NCBI GenBank assembly: GCA_031286005.1
Contig: JAITVC010000071.1
Coordinates: 1-8,724, forward strand
Source of the DNA: Bacteroidales bacterium
GTDB lineage: Bacteria; Bacteroidota; Bacteroidia; Bacteroidales; P3
Length of the DNA stretch: 8,724 bases
Reading direction: 5' to 3'
The position numbers were made by a program, and so were the translations under genes. Below the pieces are notes generated by a model, which was not told where the DNA came from, searched no databases, and saw only the letters and a list, made by a program, of their open reading frames with translations. Below are positions 1 to 6,896 of this stretch, one piece after another (the first letter of the stretch is position 1; every line of letters begins with the position of its first letter).

Positions 1-1075
1 CCACCCATTCGCCTTGCGTAATCTGACGTATCAACTTACCATCCGTATTATAGAGATAAATGTGATTGTAGCCGTCACGTTGACTTTGCCACACAAACAA
101 GTTTGGATTGGACGGAATAAACAACATTGGGTTCATTGGCTCTACATAGCGTGGCGATGTTTCTTGAAACAGTTCTTTTACAAATAAACCACTCATAGGG
201 TCGTATTCACGTAAGTTCATCGTTTTTTGATCACGTGTTACCATAGCGATATAAATCGCTTTGGAATCGGGACTCCACGATACATTAGTTTGATAGGTTT
301 CACGATCGAATGTTGAGCGCATTAGCACTCCCCGGAAGTTGGTTGCGTTAAATGTTCCAACACGCACATTATGGCTGCGCATGCCAGCCATGGGGTAACG
401 GTCGTTTTTCACCGTTGCAACATGTGCGTTGATGTCTACCAGCGGATAATTAGTTACCATACTTTCGTCCATCGTGTAATAGGCCAGATACTGACCATCG
501 GGCGAGAAGAAAATACCCTTATTGATGCCAAATTCGTTGCGGTGAACCGCTACACCGTTTTTGATACCGTCTTGTTCGGCCAACGCCACACGGAGTTTGA
601 TATTATCATTCAGCAACACGAGTTCATTGTCGTTGCCGGTGGTGTAAGCCACTTGTTTGGCGGGATAAAAAACCTCAATATTTTTGGCGTTATCCGGGAT
701 AGAACTGAGTAACTCGATAGATTTGCTAACCGGATCAAATTGCAGCCAACGGAAATCTGCCACAAAGGTAACGAAAGTGCTGTCGACACGGAAACGGGGA
801 AGCGCTTTGAATTCGTCAAAGCCGGCATTCTTCATCGCCTCGTTCAAATCCTTCAACGAAAACAGTGTGCTTTTGGCTTTGGTTGCGAAATCAATCAGTT
901 GGACTTCGTTGGCTTTTTGATAAATTACCGATTGATTGTTCCACCAATACAATTGATAGAGCGACTGAGGTCTTAAATTTGGGTTGGTCATCAATTGATT
1001 CAACTCCAATGTTTGTTTTTGTGCAAAAGTTGCACTACAAATAACGACTAAAACGGATAAAAGAAGTTTACGCAT
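1..1075 (-). CDS. S9B family (DPP IV-type) prolyl peptidase, N-terminal half, truncated by the window edge
   Basis: The gene starts at an ATG at 1075-1073 and stays open to the left edge, giving 358 residues of a family usually about 700 or more long. Residues 1-18 are a signal peptide (short basic start, hydrophobic core, ending SATFA before QKQ), so the protein is exported, probably to the periplasm or cell surface. The rest matches the DPP IV N-terminal beta-propeller: HRNEFGI at 178-184, FFSPDGQYLAYYTMDES at 189-205, the YPLVDI segment at 210-215, RYPMAG at 226-231 and the propeller blade SWSPDSKAIYIA at 266-277. The C-terminal alpha/beta-hydrolase domain with the Ser-Asp-His triad lies outside the window, so activity cannot be confirmed. 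Members remove di- or tripeptides from N-termini with proline (or alanine) near the end. The family call is firm; dipeptidyl versus tripeptidyl specificity is open. It has its own promoter at 1091-1098. Confidence 0.88.
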   Translation of the reverse strand, partial: MRKLLLSVLVVICSATFAQKQTLELNQLMTNPNLRPQSLYQLYWWNNQSVIYQKANEVQLIDFATKAKSTLFSLKDLNEAMKNAGFDEFKALPRFRVDSTFVTFVADFRWLQFDPVSKSIELLSSIPDNAKNIEVFYPAKQVAYTTGNDNELVLLNDNIKLRVALAEQDGIKNGVAVHRNEFGINKGIFFSPDGQYLAYYTMDESMVTNYPLVDINAHVATVKNDRYPMAGMRSHNVRVGTFNATNFRGVLMRSTFDRETYQTNVSWSPDSKAIYIAMVTRDQKTMNLREYDPMSGLFVKELFQETSPRYVEPMNPMLFIPSNPNLFVWQSQRDGYNHIYLYNTDGKLIRQITQGEWV

Positions 1076-1090
1076 AGGTTAAAATTTTTG

Positions 1091-1098
1091 CAAAGATA
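1091..1098 (-). promoter_or_regulatory. Promoter core of the S9B peptidase gene
   Basis: On the minus strand this reads TATCTTTG within CGTATCTTTGC, matching the Bacteroidota -7 consensus TAnnTTTG. There are 15 bp between it and the ATG at 1075, so the leader would be only about ten bases. No clear TTTG -33 box is seen at the usual 19-21 bp spacing; the upstream stretch is A/T-only low-complexity sequence. Confidence 0.75.
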
Positions 1099-1140
1099 CG
1101 AAAAATAATTAAAAATTAAGAATTAAAAGTAAAAAAACAG

Positions 1141-1245
1141 CACAAAGACGCCCGTCATGCCGAGCGAAGTCGAGGCATCCCCCTACTATAAACTCGCTCG
1201 CGCAGATGTCCACGTCTGTGTCCTGGCAACATCAGCACGAACGTC
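1141..1245. repeat. GC-richer hairpin-forming intergenic segment, probable dispersed (REP-like) repeat
   Basis: This segment lies between the stop codon of the unknown exported protein and the promoter of the peptidase gene, and its base composition is unlike the A/T-rich spacers elsewhere in the window. It holds one hairpin at 1157-1178 (ATGC-CGA, loop GCGAAG, TCG, a two-base bulge, GCAT) and another at 1203-1218 (CAGATG/CGTCTG around a four-base loop, with one G-T pair). CGAGCGA at 1161-1167 is also complementary to TCGCTCG at 1194-1200, so a larger alternative fold is possible. The string CATGCCGAGCGAAGTCGAGG resembles intergenic repeats I recall from Bacteroidota genomes; that resemblance is from memory and needs a genome search. 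On the minus strand a T-run (1131-1137) follows some 20 bases later, so a termination role for the upstream gene is possible but weak. Confidence 0.55.
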
Positions 1246-2352
1246 TTAATCATTTTTTAAGAAAAGAACGCCATCTTGTTGATAAATTGTATGAGTTATA
1301 GGAGTTTCAGAACTGCCTCCTTCTATAACATTGGATTGAGTTATCATGGTAAAATTATAGCCAGATTGGGTTATTGAATTTATGTTCATGTTTTTATTAA
1401 AAATGGTCTTAACATCAGAAGGCGTGAGTACGATTATCAATAACTGAGATGCTTGAGTACCATAAGATTCTCCCGGAAAAATCAAAGCTGTAGCAGTAGT
1501 CGATAAAGGCACTGTGATAAAAAAATTATTGTTGGAATACTTCTTGAGTGATTGACCATAAAAGTTATCAAAAAGATTAGCCAATCCCATTACTTGCCTA
1601 TGAACAAAAGCACCTTGAGGAGATAAGCTATGGCCAGTAATTTGTTTTGATATTTCTATCACATTATATCCGGGATCAGCATCTCCCCAATCTGTAAATT
1701 TGGCTGTTTTTATGGTATACTTTGTACTCCCAACTTGCACATTGATGGGATTTATTGCATTATACGATTGACTATTGGCCAATTGAGGATTGAAAGACGT
1801 ATCAATAAATTGGTTATTGGGCCAGATTGTCCCATTGGTATTGGAGTACATAGGTATTTCGGACGGTGGTCTTGGCCTCTGTGGTTTCTTAGATGCTTCC
1901 CGCTCTCCTCTTTCGATAGAATCAATTTTATATTTTCCGTTTTCTTCTGTTTGATTTGTGAGATTAGACTCTGTGGGAATAAAACTAACGCCAGTACTTG
2001 GCTCTGTAATAATCTTCCATATTAATTGATTATCATCATTTTTTGTAATTGTCGCCTTTCCCCACCCATTGGCGTATGTACTCCAAAATTCCACTGTCGC
2101 AACATTCTCGACAATCGTCCCTTTAATGGAAATGAAACCATCATCCTCATCGTACATGGCACAATCTATAAAATCACCATTTTGCATTACTGCGCAAACA
2201 CCACCTTTGATGCTATCGCCAATTTGTTCTATAACAATATTGAAATTACTTGATTCCGTCGAATGAGACCAATGTCCGTTAAAACCCTGCTGTGCGTAGG
2301 TATTGGATGCGCATAATATCAACAGAACAAGTATCGATTTATTTTTTTTCAT
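1246..2352 (-). CDS. Exported protein of unknown function with N-terminal FxGxW beta-rich domain
   Basis: I do not recognise this protein with confidence. I chose the ATG at 2352 (368 residues) because it begins a clean signal peptide (MKKNKSILVLLILCASNTYA, cut before QQG) and lies 37 bp after the promoter core; an in-frame ATG at 2478 would add 42 residues encoded across the promoter itself. Residues 24-130 look like a small beta-sheet domain: FNGHW at 24-28, then alternating hydrophobic strands, two cysteines (53 and 64) that could pair, and WKIITEP at 112-118. It recalls lipocalin-like GxW domains, but that is only an impression. Residues 140-167 form a charged, proline-rich linker. Residues 195-368 form a second region without recognised motifs, containing AFVHRQVMGLANLFDNFYGQ at 248-267. 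It is probably periplasmic or surface-located, since no lipobox cysteine or membrane anchor is visible. Confidence 0.72.
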   Translation of the reverse strand: MKKNKSILVLLILCASNTYAQQGFNGHWSHSTESSNFNIVIEQIGDSIKGGVCAVMQNGDFIDCAMYDEDDGFISIKGTIVENVATVEFWSTYANGWGKATITKNDDNQLIWKIITEPSTGVSFIPTESNLTNQTEENGKYKIDSIERGEREASKKPQRPRPPSEIPMYSNTNGTIWPNNQFIDTSFNPQLANSQSYNAINPINVQVGSTKYTIKTAKFTDWGDADPGYNVIEISKQITGHSLSPQGAFVHRQVMGLANLFDNFYGQSLKKYSNNNFFITVPLSTTATALIFPGESYGTQASQLLIIVLTPSDVKTIFNKNMNINSITQSGYNFTMITQSNVIEGGSSETPITHTIYQQDGVLFLKND

Positions 2353-2389
2353 GTTATAAATAACGTTTTTGATGATTTGGGTTATTTTG

Positions 2390-2397
2390 CAAAGATA
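2390..2397 (-). promoter_or_regulatory. Promoter core of the unknown exported protein gene
   Basis: The minus strand reads TATCTTTG within TTTGTATCTTTGC. It lies 37 bp before the ATG at 2352 and inside the longer reading frame that starts at 2478, which is the main argument against that longer start. No convincing -33 TTTG box is visible; the upstream DNA is A/T-rich. Confidence 0.72.
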
Positions 2398-2495
2398 CAA
2401 AAAAAAATTAAAAATGAAGAATAAAAGATTAAAGATTAACAATCTGGCAATCTTTAAAGCGTGTTTTATCATGAGCAAAATTTGTAAGAAAGAGA

Positions 2496-2572
2496 GATTG
2501 GAGGAAGATTGGAGGAAGATTATAGGATCATTATAGGATCATTATAGGATCAATATAGGATAAGCGAAGGAT
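2496..2572. repeat. Seven tandem 11-bp units upstream of upp
   Basis: The 77 bp divide exactly into seven 11-mers: GATTGGAGGAA twice (2496, 2507), GATTATAGGAT (2518), CATTATAGGAT twice (2529, 2540), CAATATAGGAT (2551) and AAGCGAAGGAT (2562). An AGGA core recurs at the same place in every unit, while the first half changes in steps along the array. It sits in the spacer between the divergent genes at 2352 and 2650, about 40 bp upstream of the upp promoter core. Function unknown; it could be a replication-slippage minisatellite or a set of phased protein sites. Confidence 0.85.
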
Positions 2573-2613
2573 AAATTCTCTATTTTCCATTCTCAATTCT
2601 CAATTAAATTTCG

Positions 2614-2621
2614 TATCTTTG
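2614..2621 (+). promoter_or_regulatory. Promoter core of upp
   Basis: TATCTTTG within TTTCGTATCTTTGC. It is preceded by a short A/T-rich direct repeat (ATTCTCA at 2589-2595 and 2597-2603). The core ends 13 bp before the first possible ATG (2635) and 28 bp before the second (2650); the second fits the spacing of the neighbouring genes better. No clear -33 box. Confidence 0.78.
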
Positions 2622-2649
2622 CAAAATCAAATTAATGTCCATCTTTGTT

Positions 2650-3306
2650 ATGACGAACGATCTTAGCCTGCAAAATTCTTTATTCAATCAATTTATTAGC
2701 GAACTTCGCGATGAAACTATTCAAAAAGACCGTATGCGGTTTCGCAGAAATATGCAGCGGATTGGCGAAATTTTTGCGTACGAAATCAGCAAAACCTTGC
2801 ATTATACGCCTTGTGATATTCAAACGCCGCTGGGTACCAAAATTACATCGCTACCGGCCGAACAACCTGTGATTTGTTCCATTTTGAGGGCAGGAATACC
2901 TTTGCACGAGGGTGTGCTGAACTATTTTGACCGTGCTGACAATGGGTTTATCTCGGCTTATCGCAAGCATGGCTCGGATGGCGAAATTAAAATTCGGATG
3001 GATTATGTGGCTTGTCCCGAAATTGATGGCCGAGAATTGATTTTGTGCGACCCGATGTTGGCCACAGGCTCGTCGATGGTGGTTTCGTATCAAGCACTTT
3101 GTGAACTTGGAACGCCACGCCACACGCATATAGTATCGGTTGTAGCTACACAGGAAGCAATTGATTATGTGTATCAAAATATTCCTTCACGCAACTTTAC
3201 GCTGTGGGTTGGTGCTATTGATGAGGAACTGACGGCGCAGTCTTATATCGTTCCCGGATTGGGCGATGCGGGGGATTTGGCTTTTGGGCCGAAGATTCAA
3301 AATTAG
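2650..3306 (+). CDS. upp: Uracil phosphoribosyltransferase
   Basis: The enzyme joins uracil to PRPP to give UMP and pyrophosphate, the main cytoplasmic uracil salvage step. Counting from the ATG at 2650, the 218 residues match the usual family length. SILRAGIPLHEG (78-89) is the conserved substrate-pocket loop, CDPMLATGSS (133-142) is the PRPP-binding loop, and YIVPGLGDAGDLAFG (199-213) is the C-terminal uracil-recognition segment. All expected motifs are intact. An upstream in-frame ATG at 2635 would add MSIFV; I prefer 2650 because family members begin about seven residues before the QNSL-NQF segment seen at 8-14, and because the leader from the promoter at 2614-2621 would otherwise be almost absent. 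The gene appears monocistronic: the next gene has its own promoter 190 bp downstream. Tandem repeats of different unit length flank it on both sides. Confidence 0.96.
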   Translation: MTNDLSLQNSLFNQFISELRDETIQKDRMRFRRNMQRIGEIFAYEISKTLHYTPCDIQTPLGTKITSLPAEQPVICSILRAGIPLHEGVLNYFDRADNGFISAYRKHGSDGEIKIRMDYVACPEIDGRELILCDPMLATGSSMVVSYQALCELGTPRHTHIVSVVATQEAIDYVYQNIPSRNFTLWVGAIDEELTAQSYIVPGLGDAGDLAFGPKIQN

Positions 3307-3426
3307 TTTATAAAGTTCTTAATGTTTATAAAGAGGCTTCCCCAAATAGTAGAAAAATGTCCAAAAGATTGATTTCACGACAACTTTATGAACTTTACAA
3401 ACTTTATAAACCTTATAAACTTGATT
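3306..3426. repeat. 9-bp A/T-rich repeats in opposing orientation after upp
   Basis: On the right, five 9-bp units run from 3382 to 3426: AACTTTATG, AACTTTACA, AACTTTATA, AACCTTATA, AACTTGATT. On the left, starting in the upp stop codon, three 9-bp units of the opposite orientation run from 3306 to 3332 (GTTTATAAA, GTTCTTAAT, GTTTATAAA). As a result GTTTATAAAGTT (3306-3317) is a perfect 12-bp inverted repeat of AACTTTATAAAC (3400-3411), with 82 bp between them. The middle part (3333-3381) shows no further structure by eye. Confidence 0.75.
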
Positions 3427-3432
3427 TTTTTT
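3403..3432 (+). terminator. Weak candidate terminator of upp
   Basis: TTTATAA (3403-3409) and TTATAAA (3413-3419) can pair around an ACC loop, followed after five bases by eight T residues (3425-3432). The stem is entirely A/T and is a by-product of the 9-bp repeats, so termination here is plausible but weak. Confidence 0.3.
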
Positions 3433-3461
3433 GTCTATTTGAAAAAAAAATCGTATCTTTG
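3430..3461 (+). promoter_or_regulatory. secDF promoter with both -33 and -7 elements
   Basis: TTTG at 3430-3433 and TATCTTTG at 3454-3461, separated by 20 bp, match the Bacteroidota -33/-7 consensus. The ATG of secDF follows 35 bp after the core. The 16-mer TCGTATCTTTGCACGC at 3451-3466 recurs exactly in the tsf promoter. Confidence 0.82.
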
Positions 3462-3496
3462 CACGCTAAATTAACAAAATAAAACTATTAAAAACC

Positions 3497-6400
3497 ATGC
3501 AAAATAAAGGAGCTATCAAGTTTTTTGCAATCATTTTTGCTTTGATTTGTGCGTATCAATTATCGTTTACGCTTATTACCCAAAGAATTGAGAAAAAGGC
3601 AACCGCCTACTCTACATCAGCAACCGTTAAAGCCGAAACTCAGGCCTTATTGGCTGGAGGCGATGCTGTTCGCGAACGTTTTATCTACGACTCGCTGGTA
3701 AACGTTAGACACCAGTATTTCTTGGATTCCGTATCCAACAGTGTTGTTTACAATATCGGCGTTCGCAAATATACGTTCAAAGAATGTAAGGAACGCGAAC
3801 TCAACCTCGGCCTCGACCTTCGCGGTGGTATGAACGTGATGATGGAAGTATCTATTGCTGATGTGGTAAGAGCCCTTGCCAGCCATAGCATGGATCCGAT
3901 GTTCAACACCGTGATGGAAAAAGCCATCGAAAAAAATAAAGTAACAGCTAACAGCGATTTTGTGAGCATGTTTGCAGAAGCGTGGAAAGAAACCGATGCG
4001 AATGCTCAAATGTCTGCCATTTTCAGTTGGGAAATGAAAACCATTACGGCTAACTCTACCAACGACGAAGTGATTGCAGCCATGCGTGAGGAAACTCGCG
4101 GCGCATTCGACAGAACATACCAAATCTTGCGTCAACGTATTGATAAGTTTGGTGTGGCCCAACCTAATATTCAAAAGTTGGAACGCACACAACGTATTCT
4201 TATCGAACTTCCGGGCGTGAAAGAGCCGGAACGTGTGCGCAAACTGCTTCAAGGAACTGCACAGTTGGAGTTTTGGGAAACTTATGAGTTTGCCGAAATT
4301 GCACAAAGTTTGGTAAGCGCTAACGAATATTTGGCTTCGGCCGTATCCATATCGTCGGAACTTGGCGACTTGCTCGGCACAACAACCCAAGACACCGTTG
4401 CATCGCCAGATACCACCACCGCAGAAGATGATATTGCGAAAGCCATCGGCGAGGAAACTTCCAATATTGAAGATCAAAATGTGAACAGCGAAGAATGGCG
4501 CAAGAAAAACCCATTGTTTGCTGTACTCTATCCATCGTTGGGCGAGGGCGACCAAAACCGTCAAGGCCCTGTGGCCGGTTATGCTCAACAAAAAGATATT
4601 GCAACGGTTAATATTCTTATCAACCAAGCTATGGCGGCCAACAAACTGCCTCGTAATGCAAAATTCGTTTGGTCGGCCAAACCGATTGACCCAGCAACGG
4701 ATTTATATAGCCTTATTGTTTTAAAAGTAAACACACGTGATGGTCGCGCTCCGCTCACGGGCGATGTGATTACCGATGCACGTCAAGATTATGGCCAAAG
4801 CGGCTCTGTGGATGTTTCGATGACAATGAACAGTGAAGGCGCTAAGATTTGGAAAAACATGACCGGCGCTAACGTTGGCCGTTCTATCGCAGTAGTTTTG
4901 GATAACTACGCATACTCATGGCCTAATGTAAACCAAGAAATTGCAGGCGGACAATCGCAAATCACCGGTACTTTCTCTGTTGAAGAAGGTAAGGACTTGG
5001 CTAATATTTTGAAAGCCGGTAAGCTTCCTGCTCCTGCACAAATCGTGCAAGAAGCGGTGGTTGGGCCTTCACTCGGACAACAAGCGATTAATTCGGGTAT
5101 GATGTCGTTCCTCATTGCGTTTATTATGGTATTGGCGTATATGTTGTTTTTCTACAACAAAGCCGGTATCGTGGCGAATGTGGCTTTGCTTACGAACTTG
5201 TTCTTTCTGTTTGGTGTGTTGGCATCGTTGGGTGCTGTGCTTACCCTTCCGGGGATTGCGGGTATTGTGCTTACGTTCGGTATGGCCATTGATGCGAATG
5301 TGATTATCTACGAGCGTATCAAAGAGGAAATCCGCTCCGGAAAAGGGGTGCGATTGGCGATTGCCGACGGTTATAAAAATTCGTACTCGGCTATTATCGA
5401 CGGTAACGTTACAACGTTGTTGACTGCTGTTATCTTGTATATCTTTGGAACAGGCCCAATTCAAGGTTTTGCAACCACATTGACGATTGGTATTTTAACC
5501 TCGTTGTTTACGGCTATTTTCATTACCCGTTTGGTTATTACGTGGATGTTGGACAAAAACTACGAAATGACTTTCGACAACAAGATTGTTCGCAACTTCT
5601 TACAAAATACGAATTTTGATGTTTTGAAACAGCGTAAATTCTCGTATGTGATTGCTGTGGTTATGGTAGCTCTTTCGATAGGGTTCTTATCGACTCGCGG
5701 TTTGAGTTTGGGTATTGACTTCAAGGGCGGACGCACGTATGTGGTGCGCTTCGACCAAAATGTTGAACCGCAAGATGTCCGTAATGCGTTGACCAGAGAA
5801 TTTGGCGATGCTCCCGAAGTTAAAACATTCGGACCATCCACACAGGTTAAAATCTCCACCAAATACAAGGTGAACGAAATCAGTCCTGAAATTGACCAAG
5901 AAGTGGAAGGTAAACTTTACAATGGTGTAAAATCGTTCTATAACGAGCCAATTTCATTGGAAGACTTTAATTCGGAACAAGACGGTAAGTTGCTCGGCAA
6001 ATTAAGTTCGGAAATGGTTGGGCCGTCTATGGCCACAGATATTACACGTTCGGCTGTCATAGCGGTAGTTATCGCTCTGTTCGGTATTTTCGTTTATATC
6101 GCCATTCGATTCAAAAAATGGCAATTCGGTTTGGGTGGTGCTGTTGCGCTGTTGTTCAATGCCGTGTTTACGTTGGGTGTGTTTTCCATGTTCTATGGTA
6201 TATTACCCTTCTCGATGGAAATCGACCAATCGTTTATTGCAGCTATTCTTACGGTAATCGGTTATGCCATCAATGATACGGTAATTATTTTCGACCGTAT
6301 CCGTGAAAATATGGGGCTTTATCCGAAACATAATCTTCGTGATCAAATGAACAATGCGTTCAACGCGACATTGTCCAGAACGTTCAACACGTCATTCAGT

Positions 6401-6562
6401 ACATTGTTGGTTTTACTCATCATCTTTGTATTCGGCGGAGAAGTTATTCGCGGTTTCACGTTCGCATTGATGTTCGGTATCGCAATCGGAACGTTGTCGA
6501 CTTATTTCATCGCCTCACCAATTGCATTTGATGCCATTACGCGATGGACCAAAAAGAAATAG
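3497..6562 (+). CDS. secDF: Protein translocase subunit SecDF (SecD-SecF fusion)
   Basis: This inner-membrane protein works beside SecYEG and uses the proton gradient to pull exported proteins through to the periplasm. At 1021 residues it is a full fused SecD plus SecF, normal for Bacteroidota. I place 12 membrane segments near residues 8-28, 535-552, 558-578, 583-605, 636-652, 658-684, 716-733, 851-871, 877-900, 908-931, 963-980 and 984-1010. The SecD half carries LGLDLRGGMNV (104-114) and GMAIDANVIIYERIKEE (595-611); the SecF half carries LGIDFKGG (738-745) and GYAINDTVIIFDRIREN (922-938). D599, D927 and R961 are the likely counterparts of residues needed for proton coupling, by motif position. 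Residues 262-365 in the large periplasmic domain hold an acidic, Thr/Ser-rich stretch absent from the E. coli protein, probably a lineage insertion. No yajC precedes it. It has its own promoter and ends at a strong hairpin. Confidence 0.97.
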   Translation: MQNKGAIKFFAIIFALICAYQLSFTLITQRIEKKATAYSTSATVKAETQALLAGGDAVRERFIYDSLVNVRHQYFLDSVSNSVVYNIGVRKYTFKECKERELNLGLDLRGGMNVMMEVSIADVVRALASHSMDPMFNTVMEKAIEKNKVTANSDFVSMFAEAWKETDANAQMSAIFSWEMKTITANSTNDEVIAAMREETRGAFDRTYQILRQRIDKFGVAQPNIQKLERTQRILIELPGVKEPERVRKLLQGTAQLEFWETYEFAEIAQSLVSANEYLASAVSISSELGDLLGTTTQDTVASPDTTTAEDDIAKAIGEETSNIEDQNVNSEEWRKKNPLFAVLYPSLGEGDQNRQGPVAGYAQQKDIATVNILINQAMAANKLPRNAKFVWSAKPIDPATDLYSLIVLKVNTRDGRAPLTGDVITDARQDYGQSGSVDVSMTMNSEGAKIWKNMTGANVGRSIAVVLDNYAYSWPNVNQEIAGGQSQITGTFSVEEGKDLANILKAGKLPAPAQIVQEAVVGPSLGQQAINSGMMSFLIAFIMVLAYMLFFYNKAGIVANVALLTNLFFLFGVLASLGAVLTLPGIAGIVLTFGMAIDANVIIYERIKEEIRSGKGVRLAIADGYKNSYSAIIDGNVTTLLTAVILYIFGTGPIQGFATTLTIGILTSLFTAIFITRLVITWMLDKNYEMTFDNKIVRNFLQNTNFDVLKQRKFSYVIAVVMVALSIGFLSTRGLSLGIDFKGGRTYVVRFDQNVEPQDVRNALTREFGDAPEVKTFGPSTQVKISTKYKVNEISPEIDQEVEGKLYNGVKSFYNEPISLEDFNSEQDGKLLGKLSSEMVGPSMATDITRSAVIAVVIALFGIFVYIAIRFKKWQFGLGGAVALLFNAVFTLGVFSMFYGILPFSMEIDQSFIAAILTVIGYAINDTVIIFDRIRENMGLYPKHNLRDQMNNAFNATLSRTFNTSFSTLLVLLIIFVFGGEVIRGFTFALMFGIAIGTLSTYFIASPIAFDAITRWTKKK

Positions 6563-6583
6563 AGGACAAACTTCTATACAAAC

Positions 6584-6618
6584 AAAAAATAAGGGACGAG
6601 TTTCGTCCCTTATTTTTT
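6584..6618. terminator. Bidirectional intrinsic terminator after secDF
   Basis: A 15-bp perfect stem (6584-6598 with 6604-6618; core AAGGGACG/CGTCCCTT) closes over the loop AGTTT and ends in a T-run at 6613-6619. The A-tract on the left gives a T-run on the other strand too, so it can work in both directions. It starts 22 bp after the secDF stop codon. Confidence 0.93.
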
Positions 6619-6644
6619 TGTGCTTACGGCAAGTATGGTGTGTT

Positions 6645-6893
6645 TCGGCAGATTTGGTGCAAGCCCTCGAAATTTGTAGAGGCTTGCTACGAGTGTAGCA
6701 AAGTCGCCGCAGATTTGCAACAGGTTTGCTACACATGTAGCAAGTCTCTCGCAATTTTGCAACAAGGTTGCTACACATGTAGCAAGTCTCTCGCAGTTTT
6801 GCAACACATTTGCTACACTCATAGCAAAGCCCTCGCAGTTTTGCGACAGGTTTGCTACGATTGGTGCAAGGCTCCCGCAGTTCTGAAATGGGA
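6645..6893. repeat. Array of tandem 42-bp units, each built around a dyad
   Basis: Five head-to-tail 42-bp units begin at 6684, 6726, 6768, 6810 and 6852; a decayed unit of about 39 bp (6645-6683) precedes them. Each begins with TTGCTAC; in units 1-3 this is followed four bases later by its exact complement GTAGCAA (loops GAGT, ACAT, ACAT), giving a 7-bp hairpin or an 18-bp dyad. Unit 4 keeps a 6-bp stem and unit 5 only TTGC/GCAA. The second half of each unit has a CTCGCAGTTTTGCAAC-like sequence with smaller GCAA/TTGC complementarity. Units 2 and 3 match at 38 of 42 positions and divergence grows towards both ends. There are no unique spacers, so it is not a CRISPR. Long reading frames exist on both strands here, but I do not consider them genes. 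The array fills the gap between two terminators of convergent genes. Confidence 0.9.
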
Positions 6894-6896
6894 AAT

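Noticed and set aside
371..712. Plus-strand 113-residue reading frame opposite the S9B peptidase
   Set aside because: It is antisense to a conserved propeller sequence and has no promoter; overlapping frames at 610-976 are rejected for the same reason.
2353..2478. A 42-residue N-terminal extension of the exported protein
   Set aside because: It would be encoded across the promoter core at 2390-2397 and would bury a good signal peptide behind a second hydrophobic stretch.
2496..2572. Plasmid-like iteron origin
   Set aside because: The 11-bp units are short and drift in sequence, and no replication initiator gene or DnaA-box cluster is seen nearby.
3647..4627. A 326-residue minus-strand reading frame
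   Set aside because: It lies wholly opposite secDF, whose protein is clearly conserved; the composition (His, Phe, Cys-rich) is typical of an antisense shadow.
6645..6893. CRISPR array
   Set aside because: The 42-bp units follow each other directly with no unique spacers, and their differences are gradual point changes; no cas gene is present.
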